Below, piece by piece: positions 46,270 through 59,861 of a stretch of DNA of 64,000 nt. Within the stretch, counting starts at the first letter, position 1, and every line of letters begins with the position of its first letter. The DNA is from Trileptium ribeirensis. Taxonomy: Eukaryota > Nematoda > Enoplea > Enoplida > Thoracostomopsidae. The position numbers were made by a program, and so were the translations under genes. Below the pieces are notes generated by a model, which was not told where the DNA came from, ran no database searches, and saw only the letters and a list, made by a program, of their open reading frames with translations. The stretch is taken from positions 1 to 64,000 of the forward strand of contig JASANE010019570.1 of assembly GCA_030248225.1 (NCBI GenBank). The letters run 5' to 3'.

Positions 46270-46393
46270 GTAGCACAGCCGGGCGTGCGGCAAGTGATTT
46301 GTACGCACGGTTGTGTTGTTTAACTCGTTCAAACTCGTCTGTATTGGTCTCAACCGTGCGTACAAATAACTTAACGCACGATAGCTGTGCTAC
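46270..46393. mobile_element. Foldback element, 43-bp arms
   Basis: The left arm gtagcacag...gtacgcacggttg (to 46313) pairs with caaccgtgcgtac...ctgtgctac (46351-46393), with several mismatches and a 37-bp loop. It is a palindromic MITE-like unit with no coding capacity. Confidence 0.6.
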
Positions 46394-46934
46394 CACTATT
46401 ACTTACTTGTACGATTGACAACAAAGCATGTCTCGTTGAAAGCGAATATTCGAGACAACTTGCTGCATTTTCAGCGAATCATAAATAAGCGAACTTACCT
46501 TGACACAATATGAGGGTATAGTTGGGCAACACCAATAGTTAAACTATATTGGTATAGAATCAATTTGTTTATGGCATCAGAGTTATGATAAATATGTTTC
46601 CAAATTGCAAAAAATCTCAGCTAAAAACTGACAGGCATTAAAAATCCGTTTTCCAGCAGATTGTAAAACGCCTAATTTCTGTTCGAACACAGGATATATT
46701 TTTGGTACTTCATGTTGGGAGTATTACTTGGCCATCGCACCTATATTGTCGCTTGGATTGTCTAACTATTTATGTACTAGAGTGAAAAACATTTCCTTCT
46801 AGTACATCTATTGCAACTGAATCGTGGTTCTTTAGATGCATAAAAACATTAATAATTTGAATATATGCACTTTTAGGTAATCGTTTTAGCTAGACGCTGA
46901 CATCAGAAAATGAGTTACATTTTTGTAATAATGT

Positions 46935-47650
46935 AGCGCATATGAGCCTAGGCACCAAAACCTTACGATATTTGTTTTATGTGAAGTAATGCTTCTCGAC
47001 TGTGAGACTCAACTTGTAAATGTTATATATATCCCATTTTCTAGAGGCTTTCGTCTCGTAAATAGGCTGGTAATAAGCGGTTCATTTCGTTTTCGACCGA
47101 CTCATTATCTAAAGCTATTCTCTCAAAAGCTCCTAAACATTCTTCAAAGCTCCCAGAGTAATCTTTTCTCGGGTGGTCATGATCAGCTATTTTCGTTTGG
47201 TATGCCTCTGCTCACGTGTGCCACCTGTAATATTTCTAGGATAAATTTTTTCAATAAAATCCTAAAAAAGAAGCTTGATTTTGCCTATGCTCTAGTTTTT
47301 AACTTCTTTTAAGCTTTTTCTTTTTCTTGACTTTTAAGCTCCTAAACATTCTTCGAAGCTCCCAGAGTAATCTTTTCTCCGGTGCTGATGATCAACTATT
47401 CTCGTTTAGTATGCCTCTGCTCACGCGTGCCACCTGTAATATTTCTAGGATAAATTTTTTCAGTAAAATCCTAAAAAAGAAGCTTGATTCTGCCTATGCT
47501 CTAGTTTTTAACTTAAATCTTACTTTTAATTGCCTTACTCACCTCCAGGCTTGCGGCACCAAAATGTAGCACGCGTGAGCTTTCGCACCAAAACCTTACG
47601 ATATTTGTTTTGTTTGAAGCAATGTTTCTCTTTACGTGTGACTTAGCTTA
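46935..47650. repeat. Nested duplication of about 640 bp and 215 bp
   Basis: gcaccaaaaccttacgatat occurs at about 46951 and 47585. Inside, a block starting agctcctaaacattcttc (about 47129) is repeated from about 47336 (ctcccagagtaatcttttct, gtatgcctctgctcacg, aatatttctaggataaattt). Confidence 0.8.
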
Positions 47651-47999
47651 CAAATGATTCCCTCACAGTAATATTTTTTCAAGAATTTTCAATTTAACCC
47701 TATTATGCTCGCTAGGTTCAAACAGACCCGGCGCCTATTGCTAAAATTGTGTCAGCTGAATTGAATACCGTATGCATACATTAATTGTCAGGAGCTGTCG
47801 GAAGTTGTTCAAAAGTAAAGGTCCGTCAAAAAAGTGAGTTGAGGCAGTCTTCTACAATCATTATATTATAACCCTATCAGTTAATTTTTTCACGAAAGTG
47901 TGGAGCCGCCCTCATCGTGATGCCCCTGTTAGTAAGTTATTTGCTCGCGTTGAGGGAGGTTAAATCACGTTGAGGAACGTTAAGGAAACAACTAACAGC

Positions 48000-48072
48000 T
48001 TCTAGATAGCTCAGCGGTTTGCGTACGCAACCTTCATTCGTACAAGCTATGTTCGATATCTAGCGTCGGCTT
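48000..48072 (+). other. tRNA-like sequence (tRNA relic or SINE head)
   Basis: TAGCTCAGCGGTT (48007-48019) is a good A box and TGTTCGATATC (48050-48060) a fair B box, at the right 44-nt spacing. gtacg/cgtac can form an arm between them. The D and acceptor stems do not pair well, so this is not a functional tRNA. It could be the 5' head of a SINE. Confidence 0.35.
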
Positions 48073-48917
48073 GTGTTTGCCAAAGATTGCACGATATACA
48101 ATGCGCCGTAATAGGGTTTAGATATTTTTTTACAAAACAAGAGTTCAGAGAGCCATCAACCGTAAAACCATCCGTTAAAAAACTTGATTGCCTCTTTTAT
48201 TTCACCGGAAAAAACAATGCATTTAAATTAGTATATACGTATTTTCCAGAGCTAGAACAGCATATACATTATATAGGGACAACGGACCTTGGAAATTGAT
48301 GACATATTTATGAGCGTATATTCCCTGTTCGAAATTTGCTCCACTGAATCACTTTATATACAACTATACTTCTATGTTCACAGTCAATGTTTTTACACTG
48401 TTACTATGTGGTCGTTGTTATATGAGTGGTATTGTGATTCTGCTCTGTGAAACCTTTAATGCTGAATTTATTGCGATGACGAATTCTTTTTGTGTGTCCG
48501 GATGTTCAAATATTACTAAAATAATGTTCATGATTTTAATCGGACGACGTCATAAAAATCAATGTATCTATCAGTGCGTTAAATTCGAATGAATTTTGCT
48601 TAACCAGTTATTTTTGAATTCTTTTGTCATCGGTTTTAGGCTAATAATACTTTGATTCATCAATAGCATACACACTCAAGGCTCGAGGTTCCAGAGGGGT
48701 TAGCCGAGCCCTCGGACGTGGTCGGCCTTCGACGCCTATGCTTCTGGGAGTTGGGGCACCTGTCAGGGTATGGAATGGCGCCTTGAGCCGAGTTAGGGAT
48801 CCGACACCTCAGTATCAATGCACATGTATGTTAAAAAGTGAAACTTACCTAGTAGAGTGCACCAGCTGCGTCACTCAGTGTCCCTATGTGCAATATTTAG
48901 CGTATATCTCCGCTTTT
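48073..48917. other. No gene recognised
   Basis: Short incidental ORFs only. A GC-richer patch at 48680-48820 (ggggttagccgagccctcgg) stands out in composition but is not identified. Confidence 0.4.
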
Positions 48918-51796
48918 AGTAGTGTTTGGGACCAGTAGTCAAACAACACCACGCTTAACGCTAATATCAGGTAATTGATGTTATCGTTAAGTGTTCCGAT
49001 GAAGCTAAAATTTTCACTGTGGATCTGATTTATGTCGTTGGCCTGTGGAAGAAATATCGCTGAGATACGCGCTTGTGCCAGGAAAAACACCAGGAAAGTA
49101 GTGTTTGCGACCAGTAGTCAAACAACACCACGTTTAATGCTAATATCAGCAAATTGCTGTTATCGTTAAGTGTTCCGATGAAGGTAAAATTTTCACTGTG
49201 GATCTGATCTTATGTCGTTGGTCCGTGGAAGAAATATCGCAGAGATACGCGCTTGTGCCATGAAAAACACCAGGAAAGTAGTGTTTGGGACCAGTAGTCA
49301 AACAACACCACGTTTAATGCTAATATCAGCAAATTGCTGTTATCGTTAAGTGTTCCGATGAAGGTAAAATTTTCACTGTGGACCTGATCTTGTGTCGTTG
49401 GTCCGTGGAAGAAATATCGCAGAGATACGCGCTTGTGCCATGAAAAACACCAGGAAAGTAGTGTTTGGGACCAGTAGTCAAACAACACCACGTTTAATGC
49501 TAATATCAGCAAATTGCTGTTATCGTTAAGTGTTCCGATGAAGGTAAAATTTTCACTGTGGATCTGATCTTATGTCGTTGGTCCGTGGAAGAAATATCGC
49601 AGAGATACGCGCTTGTGCCATGAAAAACACCAGGAAAGTAGTGTTTGGGACCAGTAGTCAAACAACACCACGTTTAATGCTAATATCAGCAAATTGCTGT
49701 TATCGTTAAGTGTTCCGATGAAGGTAAAATTTTCACTGTGGACCTGATCTTGTGTCGTTGGTCCGTGGAAGAAATATCGCAGAGATACGCGCTTGTGCCA
49801 TGAAAAACACCAGGAAAGTAGTGTTTGGGACCAGTAGTCAAACAACACCACGTTTAATGCTAATATCAGCAAATTGCTGTTATCGTTAAGTGTTCCGATG
49901 AAGGTAAAATTTTCACTGTGGATCTGATCTTATGTCGTTGGTCCGTGGAAGAAATATCGCAGAGATACGCGCTTGTGCCATGAAAAACACCAGGAAAGTA
50001 GTGTTTGGGACCAGTAGTCAAACAACACCACGTTTAATGCTAATATCAGCAAATTGCTGTTATCGTTAAGTGTTCCGATGAAGGTAAAATTTTCACTGTG
50101 GACCTGATCTTGTGTCGTTGGTCCGTGGAAGAAATATCGCAGAGATACGCGCTTGTGCCATGAAAAACACCAGGAAAGTAGTGTTTGGGACCAGTAGTCA
50201 AACAACACCACGTTTAATGCTAATATCAGCAAATTGCTGTTATCGTTAAGTGTTCCGATGAAGGTAAAATTTTCACTGTGGACCTGGTCTTGTGTCGTTG
50301 GTCCGTGGAAGAAATATCGCAGAGATACGCGCTTGTGCCATGAAAAACACCAGGAAAGTAGTGTTTGGGACCAGTAGTCAAACAACACCACGTTTAATGC
50401 TAATATCAGCAAATTGCTGTTATCGTTAAGTGTTCCGATGAAGGTAAAATTTTCACTGTGGATCTGATCTTATGTCGTTGGTCCGTGGAAGAAATATCGC
50501 AGAGATACGCGCTTGTGCCATGAAAAACACCAGGAAAGTAGTGTTTGCGACCAGTAGTCAAACAACACCACGTTTAATGCTAATATCAGCAAATTGCTGT
50601 TATCGTTAAGTGTTCCGATGAAGGTAAAATTTTCACTGTGGATCTGATCTTATGTCGTTGGTCCGTGGAAGAAATATCGCAGAGATACGCGCTTGTGCCA
50701 TGAAAAACACCAGGAAAGTAGTGTTTGGGACCAGTAGTCAAACAACACCACGTTTAATGCTAATATCAGCAAATTGCTGTTATCGTTAAGTGTTCCGATG
50801 AAGGTAAAATTTTCACTGTGGATCTGATCTTATGTCGTTGGTCCGTGGAAGAAATATCGCAGAGATACGCGCTTGTGCCATGAAAAACACCAGGAAAGTA
50901 GTGTTTGGGACCAGTAGTCAAACAACACCACGTTTAATGCTAATATCAGCAAATTGCTGTTATCGTTAAGTGTTCCGATGAAGGTAAAATTTTCACTGTG
51001 GACCTGATCTTGTGTCGTTGGTCCGTGGAAGAAATATCGCAGAGATACGCGCTTGTGCCATGAAAAACACCAGGAAAGTAGTGTTTGGGACCAGTAGTCA
51101 AACAACACCACGTTTAATGCTAATATCAGCAAATTGCTGTTATCGTTAAGTGTTCCGATGAAGGTAAAATTTTCACTGTGGATCTGATCTTATGTCGTTG
51201 GTCCGTGGAAGAAATATCGCAGAGATACGCGCTTGTGCCATGAAAAACACCAGGAAAGTAGTGTTTGGGACCAGTAGTCAAACAACACCACGTTTAATGC
51301 TAATATCAGCAAATTGCTGTTATCGTTAAGTGTTCCGATGAAGGTAAAATTTTCACTGTGGATCTGATCTTATGTCGTTCGTCCGTGGAAGAAATATCGC
51401 AGAGATACGCGCTTGTGCCATGAAAAACACCAGGAAAGTAGTGTTTGGGACCAGTAGTCAAACAACACCACGTTTAATGCTAATATCAGCAAATTGCTGT
51501 TATCGTTAAGTGTTCCGATGAAGGTAAAATTTTCACTGTGGATCTGATCTTATGTCGTTGGTCCGTGGAAGAAATATCGCAGAGATACGCGCTTGTGCCA
51601 TGAAAAACACCAGGAAAGTAGTGTTTGGGACCAGTAGTCAAACAACACCACGTTTAATGCTAATATCAGCAAATTGCTGTTATCGTTAAGTGTTCCGATG
51701 AAGGTAAAATTTTCACTGTGGACCTGATCTTGTGTCGTTGGTCCGTGGAAGAAATATCGCTGAGATACACAGCTTGTGCGAGGAAAAACACCAGGG
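48918..51796. repeat. 180-bp satellite, 16 copies
   Basis: Unit begins agtagtgtttgggaccagta and repeats at exactly 180 bp from 49097 to 51617. The first copy is 179 bp. Inner copies are nearly identical; the first and last are the most diverged, as expected when unequal exchange homogenises the centre. Two linked variants alternate (gacctgatcttgtg and gatctgatcttatg). Because 180 is a multiple of three, the minus strand stays open over one to two units, with a TAA only in the tta variant. Confidence 0.98.
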
Positions 51797-54458
51797 CACA
51801 TATAAATTTTAGTGCAAAATCGAACCAAATTTTATTTCGCTTTTTTGCTTATTGTTCTTCTTATAGCCAACCGACTTTCTTATTTTATATACCGATTATC
51901 CCCGTTGCTGAGATGACTCGACTGAAGCCACTATTACCTGTCTGTTTATAACCTAAGGAGCTACGCAAACCTAAGTTAAACATTAAAGCATCAGTCTAAG
52001 CCGATAATTCTTGAATTCAGCAGTTCACGGTCAGTCGGTTAGGAAGTAAAATTATATTAATGCCGCCAACACAACCGTCTCAGCGCTGCACCCAGTATTA
52101 ATATTGACAATTTCGCTGAACCTAACAATAATATCACTGTAACATAACAATCATATCACTATGACGTCATTTTCATAATAAGCGTATTCGCTATAAGCAC
52201 GCTCCCATTGATTTATATAACATGTTATTTAATAACATGTTATGTAAATGATTTGCAGTGTGCTCAAAGCGAATAATATTCTATAATAATATGCTTTAAT
52301 TAACATATTGTATAAATTCCTTGGAGTGTGCTATAAGCACACTTCAACGGATTTATGCAAATGTCATTTAATTATATTTGCTTGCAAAATGAATCTTATG
52401 AAAAGAATTTACCTTTCTATCTGTCAATGAAATTGAGAAGGCAAATTCTAGATATTCTACACTTTAAACTGGAGTATGAAAATTTCTATCAAATTATGCT
52501 TTTGAGAACGGGTTACCCTTTTTCCTACGCCACGCGAGGAAACTCTTAGAAATTTGGCAAAATTTGGAAAAAATTTGGTAAAAAATTAACACAAATTGTC
52601 ATAATTTAACAAAATGGAAGAAAATTAGCAATAATAGCTAAAATCGTCCAAAAGTTTAGCAAAAAATTCGCCTAGTGGCCTGTCGTATACTCAATATTGA
52701 CGTTTCGCGCAGTAACAGTTTCGTGCACCGTTGCACCATTTTCATGGAATAACATCCCATCAAGGCTATGTGATCTTAGTATTACAATTGCAAACTTTAA
52801 AACTCGATTGAAAACTATCAAATTTCCTGGACTAAACGATACAATATGATATAACATTAACCTGAGTTGTGTTATAACCTATTGTGCGATAATGTGCAAC
52901 TTTGTAATATTTTCAATGAAATTGGCGCATTATAAATCCGTTATAATTGTTATTAAAAATTCGGCAAAATTATAAGTTTCCGACAAATACGAAAATATAT
53001 GTCGAATGCTACTAAAATCAATGAACTATCTTCGAAATTGATAAAATTCTAACCGGATGAAGGATACGGAAAAGACTACATAGCAATAACATTTGGCGTT
53101 ATGAAAAACAGGAAGCAGGGAGGAGCAACATATATACAAATCCAGGGGGATCCCCATGAGATTTAGGCAACCCGTGGTGAAGATCTATTGGTATAAGGTA
53201 TCCTAGGCTAAAAATCCAAGTTTAAATATCACTTTTTGTTTGTCAATATTAGAAAAAATTTCCTGTCTTAAATTACTGATAAATTATTATATTAAATTAC
53301 CGCTATTTCATTTCGCCTTATCTCTTTTTAACATAACACACGTTCAATTAAAGTCATTTTTGATAAAAGATTAGAATATTGGATCTCAATTTAACTGTAT
53401 GGTACCCTCAGGTCAGAAGTCATCTGTACCCTCTTGGTAAGCCTTTACCACTTTTATCAATATGCGTTCAAAATCTTTATTATTAATTAATAGCTTCCGG
53501 TTTTGTAGCTGTCAAATATTATATAATTATTTTAAATCAAAAACTCATGCTACGGCTCACAGACAGACTATTTAATAATAAACAACAGAAATAGAGGGAT
53601 ATTGCTGATCAAATTTAATATATATAATGATGATGGTAATAATCATGGATTTGATGACGTCAATTATCAATCAATCGTGAATGACGTCATTCAAATGACA
53701 TCCTATTGTGAATGTTATACAGTATCCAACTAATGATGTTTTTGGTATGTATATATGTGCATTTGAAAATATCGATCGCTTTTTATCAAGGATTAGCAAG
53801 TTTATAATTTCTTTAGTCTGTTTGATCTCTACAGCATATATACCTGCTCACATGGGTAGGGGATTTACCATCTGAAACATTGGAGCCCCTTAGGCGCGAA
53901 GCGCCGACACTTCTCATATATCTCCTGACTACGTTTGGTGGCGCACCCGTCGCTGACATGCTGAGCCCCTCCCACCCCGGAGTGGCATCAATGTTGATTT
54001 TCAATTCTGGCTAGGAGTACATGAAACTTTCAGAAACAGAAATCTCAAAGGATATTTCAGAGCGATTATCAAAGCTGCGGATCTTTTCGGGCCAAAATAA
54101 TACTTTATACAAATAAACACACAAACTTTAATAACTGTTCTTTGCAAATTGTTCTGCTGGAAAATACAAATTTACGAATTTCAATTTACTGGCGGCTTTC
54201 AAATGAAAATGAAATATTTCTGACGGATTATAGTAACAATTTTTAACAGTTTTGCGTAATTTTCAAATCACATGATTATCTGAAACTCAAGAAACCGCTG
54301 CAGAAATATGACGTCAGGGGTCGGTTTTTGTCGTTTCAGTTGTAAATATCGAGTCTAACTTCAAGGTATGATGGCTATGAGTCACCCTTTAATAGATGAC
54401 ACGAGAGCAGATAACATCAAGAAAGTACATGATAACGTTAATTTAACCACATTCTAAA
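51797..54458. other. No gene recognised
   Basis: AT-rich. It contains small palindromes near 52.2-52.35 kb, one run of the aaatttggcaaaatt motif (52549-52672), two TGACGTCA-type octamers near 53.65-53.69 kb, and a GC-richer patch at 53.87-54.0 kb. Confidence 0.45.
52188..52350. repeat. Cluster of palindromes sharing ctataagcac
   Basis: ataacatgttatttaataacatgttat (about 52218-52246) and agtgtgctataagcacact (about 52326-52344) are near-perfect palindromes. cgctataagcacgctc and gtgtgctcaaagcg flank them. Probably nested MITE remnants. Confidence 0.55.
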
Positions 54459-54966
54459 TTTGATTGCATAAGTAATCATCAGGAACGTAAGTAGGTTTAC
54501 TCGTTTTTATGATTTAGTTTGCTTGTTTAAACAGAGCGATCAAGGCGATCGGAGTTACCGCTGAGGGTCCTAGATAGAAAAATAATTTGATTGAATAAGT
54601 AATCATCAGGAACGTAAGCAGGTTTACTCGTTTTTCTGATTTAGTTTGCTTGTTTAAAGAGAGCGAGCAAGGCGATCGGAGTTACCGCTGAGGGTCCTAG
54701 ATAGAAAAATAATTTGATTGCATAAGTAATCATCAGGAACGTAAGTAGGTTTACTCGTTTTTATGATTTAGTTTGCTTGTTTAAACAGAGCGATCAAGGC
54801 GATCGGAGTTACCGCTGAGGGTCCTAGATAGAAAAATAATTTGATTGAATAAGTAATCATCAGGAACGTAAGCAGGTTTACTCGTTTTTCTGATTTAGTT
54901 TGCTTGTTTAAAGAGAGCGAGCAAGGCGATCGGAGTTACCGCTGAGGGTCCTAGATAGAAAAATCA
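54459..54966. repeat. 127-bp tandem repeat, four copies in A-B-A-B order
   Basis: tttgattg starts at 54459, 54586, 54713 and 54840. Copies 1 and 3 share one set of variants (gcataag, gtaagtagg, ttttatg, aaacagagcgatc) and copies 2 and 4 another (gaataag, gtaagcagg, ttttctg, aaagagagcgagc). A 254-bp dimer was therefore duplicated recently. Confidence 0.95.
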
Positions 54967-55810
54967 TGAAAATGCGTTTTTTTTGTTTCTGTCATTCATA
55001 ACTCATCTTCGTGTGGACGGCTTTCGACAAATTATTTATTCGATAGCAAAAATGGTGAAGATGTGCCCTTTAGTTGAACGTGAACAGCTCCAACCCTACC
55101 TTTAGGGTCAAAATGGAAAATAGCAGGTTTATGGGTGTTTTTCCAAACGGGTACCAGTAATTCGGAGCCCATATCTCGCGACATAGCCTTCGATAGGAAA
55201 ACCTAGACCAATGGCGAACCAGCTCATCTAGAACTTCGGGCCGCGACTTAGCTCTGGGACCACTCCCTAAGCCGTTGTGGGACCGAAAATGGACCGTCAA
55301 CCCTTTGCCAAAGATAGCGGTTTTTAAATTTTCGACATGTTATTGCGTGTTGTTACCTTACAATGAGTACCTATTAGGTTATCAGGCACGCTGCTTACGA
55401 TGTTTTTATCTATCTAGGGCACAGCTTGACTATATTGTACCTTTTCATGAGGTTTCAAGGGTTTTGCAGTCGACGAACCCGATTTCCAAAATCTTGTGAG
55501 TTTTCATTCTTTGATTACGCATTGCGTGCATGGCACCAAGAATGGCCTATATAGGTTTTTCTATAGGCTGAATTCGATTTTTTATTAGAAGTACAACACG
55601 AATATTATAATAATAACACGAATATTAACGCGATCGCCAGAATATATGTAGTTTGTCTTCAGTATCTCGGTTATATATTGCCTAGGGCTTGATGAATATC
55701 CTATGAATAGGGTTTTCGGTACGCTGGATGCGATGGTTTGGTTATCTAGCGACTAGCGGGAACACTTCGTGCGCTTTGAGTTGTTTTAGTGGGTTTATAG
55801 GCTCAACGAG
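54967..55810. other. No gene recognised
   Basis: Short incidental ORFs on both strands (for example 55070-55300 minus) without domains. Confidence 0.4.
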
Positions 55811-56360
55811 GTTTTAGGGGTTTCAAGTGGATCAGGGTTACAAGGGTTTAATAGTATATACGTCAAACACGAAGGTAAGTGATTACATAAAATGACCACT
55901 CGATGCAACCACGCTCGCTCCGTTTCAACCTCGTTTGCGAGTCACTAGTTTTAGGGTTTTCAAGTGGATCAGGGTTACAACGGTTTCATAGTATATATGT
56001 CAAACACAAAGCTAAGTGATTACATAAAGTGACCACTCGATGCAACCACGCTCGCTCCGTTTCAACCTCGTTTGCGAGTCACTAGTTTTAGGGTTTTCAA
56101 GTGGATCAGGGTTACAACGGTTTCATAGTATATATGTCAAACACAAAGCTAAGTGATTACATAAAATGACCACTCGATGCAACCACGCTCGCTCCGTTTC
56201 AACCTCGTTTGCGAGTCACTAGTTTTAGGGTTTTCAAGTGGATCAGGGTTACAACGGTTTCATAGTATATATGTCAAACACAAAGCTAAGTGATTACATA
56301 AAATGACCACTCGATGAAACCACGCTCGCTCCGTTTCAACCTCGTTTTGCTAGTTACTAG
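55811..56360. repeat. 137-bp tandem repeat, four copies
   Basis: gtggatcagggttacaa occurs at 55827, 55964, 56101 and 56238, exactly 137 bp apart. Each unit contains ccactcgatgcaaccacgct and cgctccgtttcaacctcg. Confidence 0.95.
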
Positions 56361-57093
56361 TTCAATTTAGAAATTATACACATGACAGAAATAATAGTGT
56401 CAGGTACATTCTAAATTTAGGCTATATTTCATATTATACTTGTATAACGCTAGCAGAGAACGTTGTATCCAGACTATTTCTTAATGCTTGAGCTCGCAAT
56501 TATGAACTTACTTCGAGATGCAAAACCGTTCGTGCTGAAATTTCTAGAGCATGACAATAAACGACAATGACAATAAATGACAATAAACGATTATCTATAA
56601 AAATTACGTACTAGCAACAATACGATGTAGAAATAAAGTATATAATTAATATTGTACAAAGATGGAGCATTTTTAGGTTTACGTTATTTAAAGAAAAGGC
56701 ATTGTTTCAGTACGAAATGAACATCATTTGTTCGCATCTGTCACACCTGTGTTTATTGGCACGACGGCGAAGCGACCAAGAATTTATTTGAAGGCGTACT
56801 CATAAATTTTTCTGCCTTGGTCAGTCACTCCGTACGATTTTTTTCCTATTTATCTTTCTAAATATATTTGCGGTTAAATATTTATGGCCGATAAGTATGG
56901 CTTTCGAAGTTACGGAAACTAAGGGCTTTGCCTGTCACCGTTTAGCATTTTTGGATCAGGGTGTTTCCTACAAATACCATATGATATTTTAAATTTCTAT
57001 ATTTGTGATTGATAAAATTTTTTGAGGTTCCTTAGAATAAAGTAGTTATTCAGTCACGGTTCAGCTAATATCCGAAGTATATTTTAGTGTACT

Positions 57094-57443
57094 CCTGGTA
57101 GGGTTACACTGTGCCCCACCTAGTAAATCCTGCCACCCCCCGTTGAGAAAAGTTTTCGCTACGCCTGGTAGGGTTACACTGTGCCCCAACTAGTAAATCC
57201 TGCCACCCCCCTTTGAGAAAAGTCTTCGCTACGGCTGGTAGAGTTACACTGTGCCCCAACTAGTAAATCCTGCCACCCCCCGTTGAGAAAAGTCTTCGCT
57301 ACGCCTGGTAGGGTTACACTGTGACCCAATTAGTAAATCCTGCCACCCCCCGTTGAGAAAAGTCTTCGCTACGGGTGGTAGGGTTACACTGTGCCCCAAC
57401 TAGTAAATCCTGCTACCCCCGTTGAGAAAAGTCTTCGCTACGC
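57094..57443. repeat. 70-bp tandem repeat, five copies
   Basis: cctggtagggttacactgtg recurs at 57094, 57164, 57234, 57304 and 57374. Units contain ccaccccccgttgagaaaag and end tcttcgctacg. Confidence 0.95.
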
Positions 57444-57870
57444 CTCTGGATACATATTGTAATTTCTATGAAAAAGGTAATTCGGAACGTTTCGACAAAA
57501 CTCTGTTAAAGATGATTTTATAGATGCCTCAGGGTTTTTTCAACTTGCTTTGGGCTGGTTATAATATGACTGAATTTCACCGGATAATACATTTGTAACT
57601 ACCTAAGAAAAACGTCATTCGGTAGCTTTTCAGAAGGCTCAGTTGAAGTTTACTTTACTGTGGACTCAGGGTTTATTTCAGTATGATTTAGTCTAGGTAT
57701 CATATAACTGAATTTCACCGGCAAATACATATTGTAGTTTCCTAAGAAAATCGTCATTCGGAAGATTTCGAGAAGGCTCTGTTGAAGTTAACTTTACTGT
57801 AGACTCAAGGCGTCTTTTAGTATGCCTTAAGCTGGGTATAATATGACTGAATTTCACCGACAATTTTGTA
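57444..57870. repeat. About 138-bp diverged tandem repeat, three copies
   Basis: tgaatttcaccg occurs at 57571, 57709 and 57848. Shared words include atacat-ttgta, gtcattcgg and gttgaagtt-actttactgt. It is older than the adjacent 70-bp array. Confidence 0.8.
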
Positions 57871-59149
57871 AGAATATTACTTTAAGTCTAGGCCCTAAGC
57901 CTAATTTTATATAATTATTAGCGACAGTTTTTGAAATGTCTAGCTTACAATAAAATAAATATAAAATAAAGACAAAACAAAATCATTGATTTTTATGGTG
58001 CATATAATATTTTGACACACTTATAAATTAAATATAATACGCAAAGTCTCTCAAGTTACCCCGAAAGTCCACAATCAAGATGTTAGCTGTACGTCAACAA
58101 GAGAAATATGATACTTGTAGTGAGTGATGTCAAGTTGCTGCAAAAATTTGGTCATAATTTCATAAAATATTTAAGTAATTCATGCTTGGATCTGATTCGT
58201 ATTCATCCTGATTGATAGCACAAATGCCTACTTATGAAGGTTAATGTTCATATATTTATATTTCCTATGATATTTGAACTACCAAGTTGGCTTCTAAACA
58301 TTGATTGAATTTTATGCCTCCAATGTTTTGCTGCGATTTTTGTTCACAACAACAATAATTAATTGGTGATCCTTGTTGATACATATATTTTGGACTTAAC
58401 AGTTTCAAGTTGCTAGTGGCTAAAATCCCGTTCAGTGAAATGACTATAAAAATGACGCTTTAAATTATAAATATCACATGAAGAAAAATTTATGGAAACA
58501 ATCAAAAATTATGCAATAATCCTTAACCCGCTGTACTGTCCCCAATACATGAATTGATGAATGTTGGTTATAATGTTGAACAATCTTTCGGCATAGGGGC
58601 GGATGGAACCTATATCCTTTGTGTTCGAGCTTTGTACGTTAGCCATCACGCTGAGTGAGTACTGTTGCTGGACTACTTAATGAACCCCACAAAAAAGTAA
58701 GAGAATAACTACGCGCGTCCAAACGCACGGCCCCGACAAACTCGATTAGTGCATTGCCTCGCAATGTACGTTATTACAATAGAGTGGCTGTATGCGGGAA
58801 AGGGTTAAGTTGCATACCTATCGTATCTAATTAGTCGCTTTACAATTATTTTGGCTGACTGTAATTGTTCCCAAATGATATATTTCTTATCTTCGGTTTC
58901 AGTTCGTTGCGCCCAACAGTTACGGCGATGAATCAGTAGTAGCCTTCTGTGTTCTTTAGTAATCAATGTTACACTGCATAAAAAGTTTCTGCCACTCAGC
59001 GTTACTTGGGCCGTCATAACTTTCTAACGGTGGGGTAGATTTCAATAAAGTACACCCAAGTCAACTTGTCTCATCAAGCGGAGCCGAATGGTACCCAACA
59101 TGACCATATTCCGAAGAAAAAAATTTTTGGGTTCCCAAGGGGGCCCATT
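57871..59149. other. No gene recognised
   Basis: AT-rich, no coding region I can support. Confidence 0.4.
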
Positions 59150-59300
59150 GGGACCTCAAAAATCGAAAAAAAAATTGCCAGGGATATGGGTAAGATGGGT
59201 ATATTCTGAACCAACTCATCGAGCTGAATAGATTGGTAGCAAAATTTTAACTGTATCCTCAAAATTAACGAAATTCCGGCTGAAAGACCCAAAAGTTTTA
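59150..59300. repeat. Dispersed unknown repeat, copy 2
   Basis: The most complete of three copies: A-rich start, gatatgggtaagatgggtat, accaactcatcgagctgaat, ctgtatcctcaaaattaacg, then an aaaagttttacca tail. Confidence 0.5.
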
Positions 59301-59861
59301 CCAATTAAGTGTTTTCGGGGTTGTACTAAAACTGCTATTGGCTTAGTATTTGATTTTGCGTTTTGAATATGCAGAGTAGTAGCCTGCGATATGCAATGTA
59401 ATGACTCAGCGTTACATTTGTTACAAACAACGCTACATGTAACTAACTATATCAGTAACGGTACAACACATGAAATTTAGAACAAGACATCCCGCATAGT
59501 ACTAAAAGGTTGCTGCTGTGACATATGGTTAGTCCAATAACGTTTTCTAAATTGACTATATTCTGATCTGACAACTTTTAGTTAAACATATGAGATCGCT
59601 AATTGCTATATAAGGCTGACAGTTGTTTAACGAAATAAAACGAATATCGTAAATGTAACTGTAGCGACCGCGGTGTCTGAAGCCGAAGGATGATTTTAAC
59701 TGATGCAACAATAATGACGAAACAGTCCGCGTAGGAAATTTATGCAAATTACCCTTGTGTACATGCAAAATAACGTCCTGTATATAAACTGTAACATATT
59801 TGAAATAAACGATTCGTTCATTTGTTCGCATTCGCTATTACACCACACAACCTATAAAACT

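Noticed and set aside
48918..51796. Regular repeats suggesting a CRISPR array or a repeat-protein gene
   Set aside because: Units are 180 bp head to tail with no unique spacers; stops occur in one variant. It is a satellite.
53640..53700. TGACGTCA-like octamers as CRE sites
   Set aside because: Two isolated octamers with no gene nearby; chance is sufficient.
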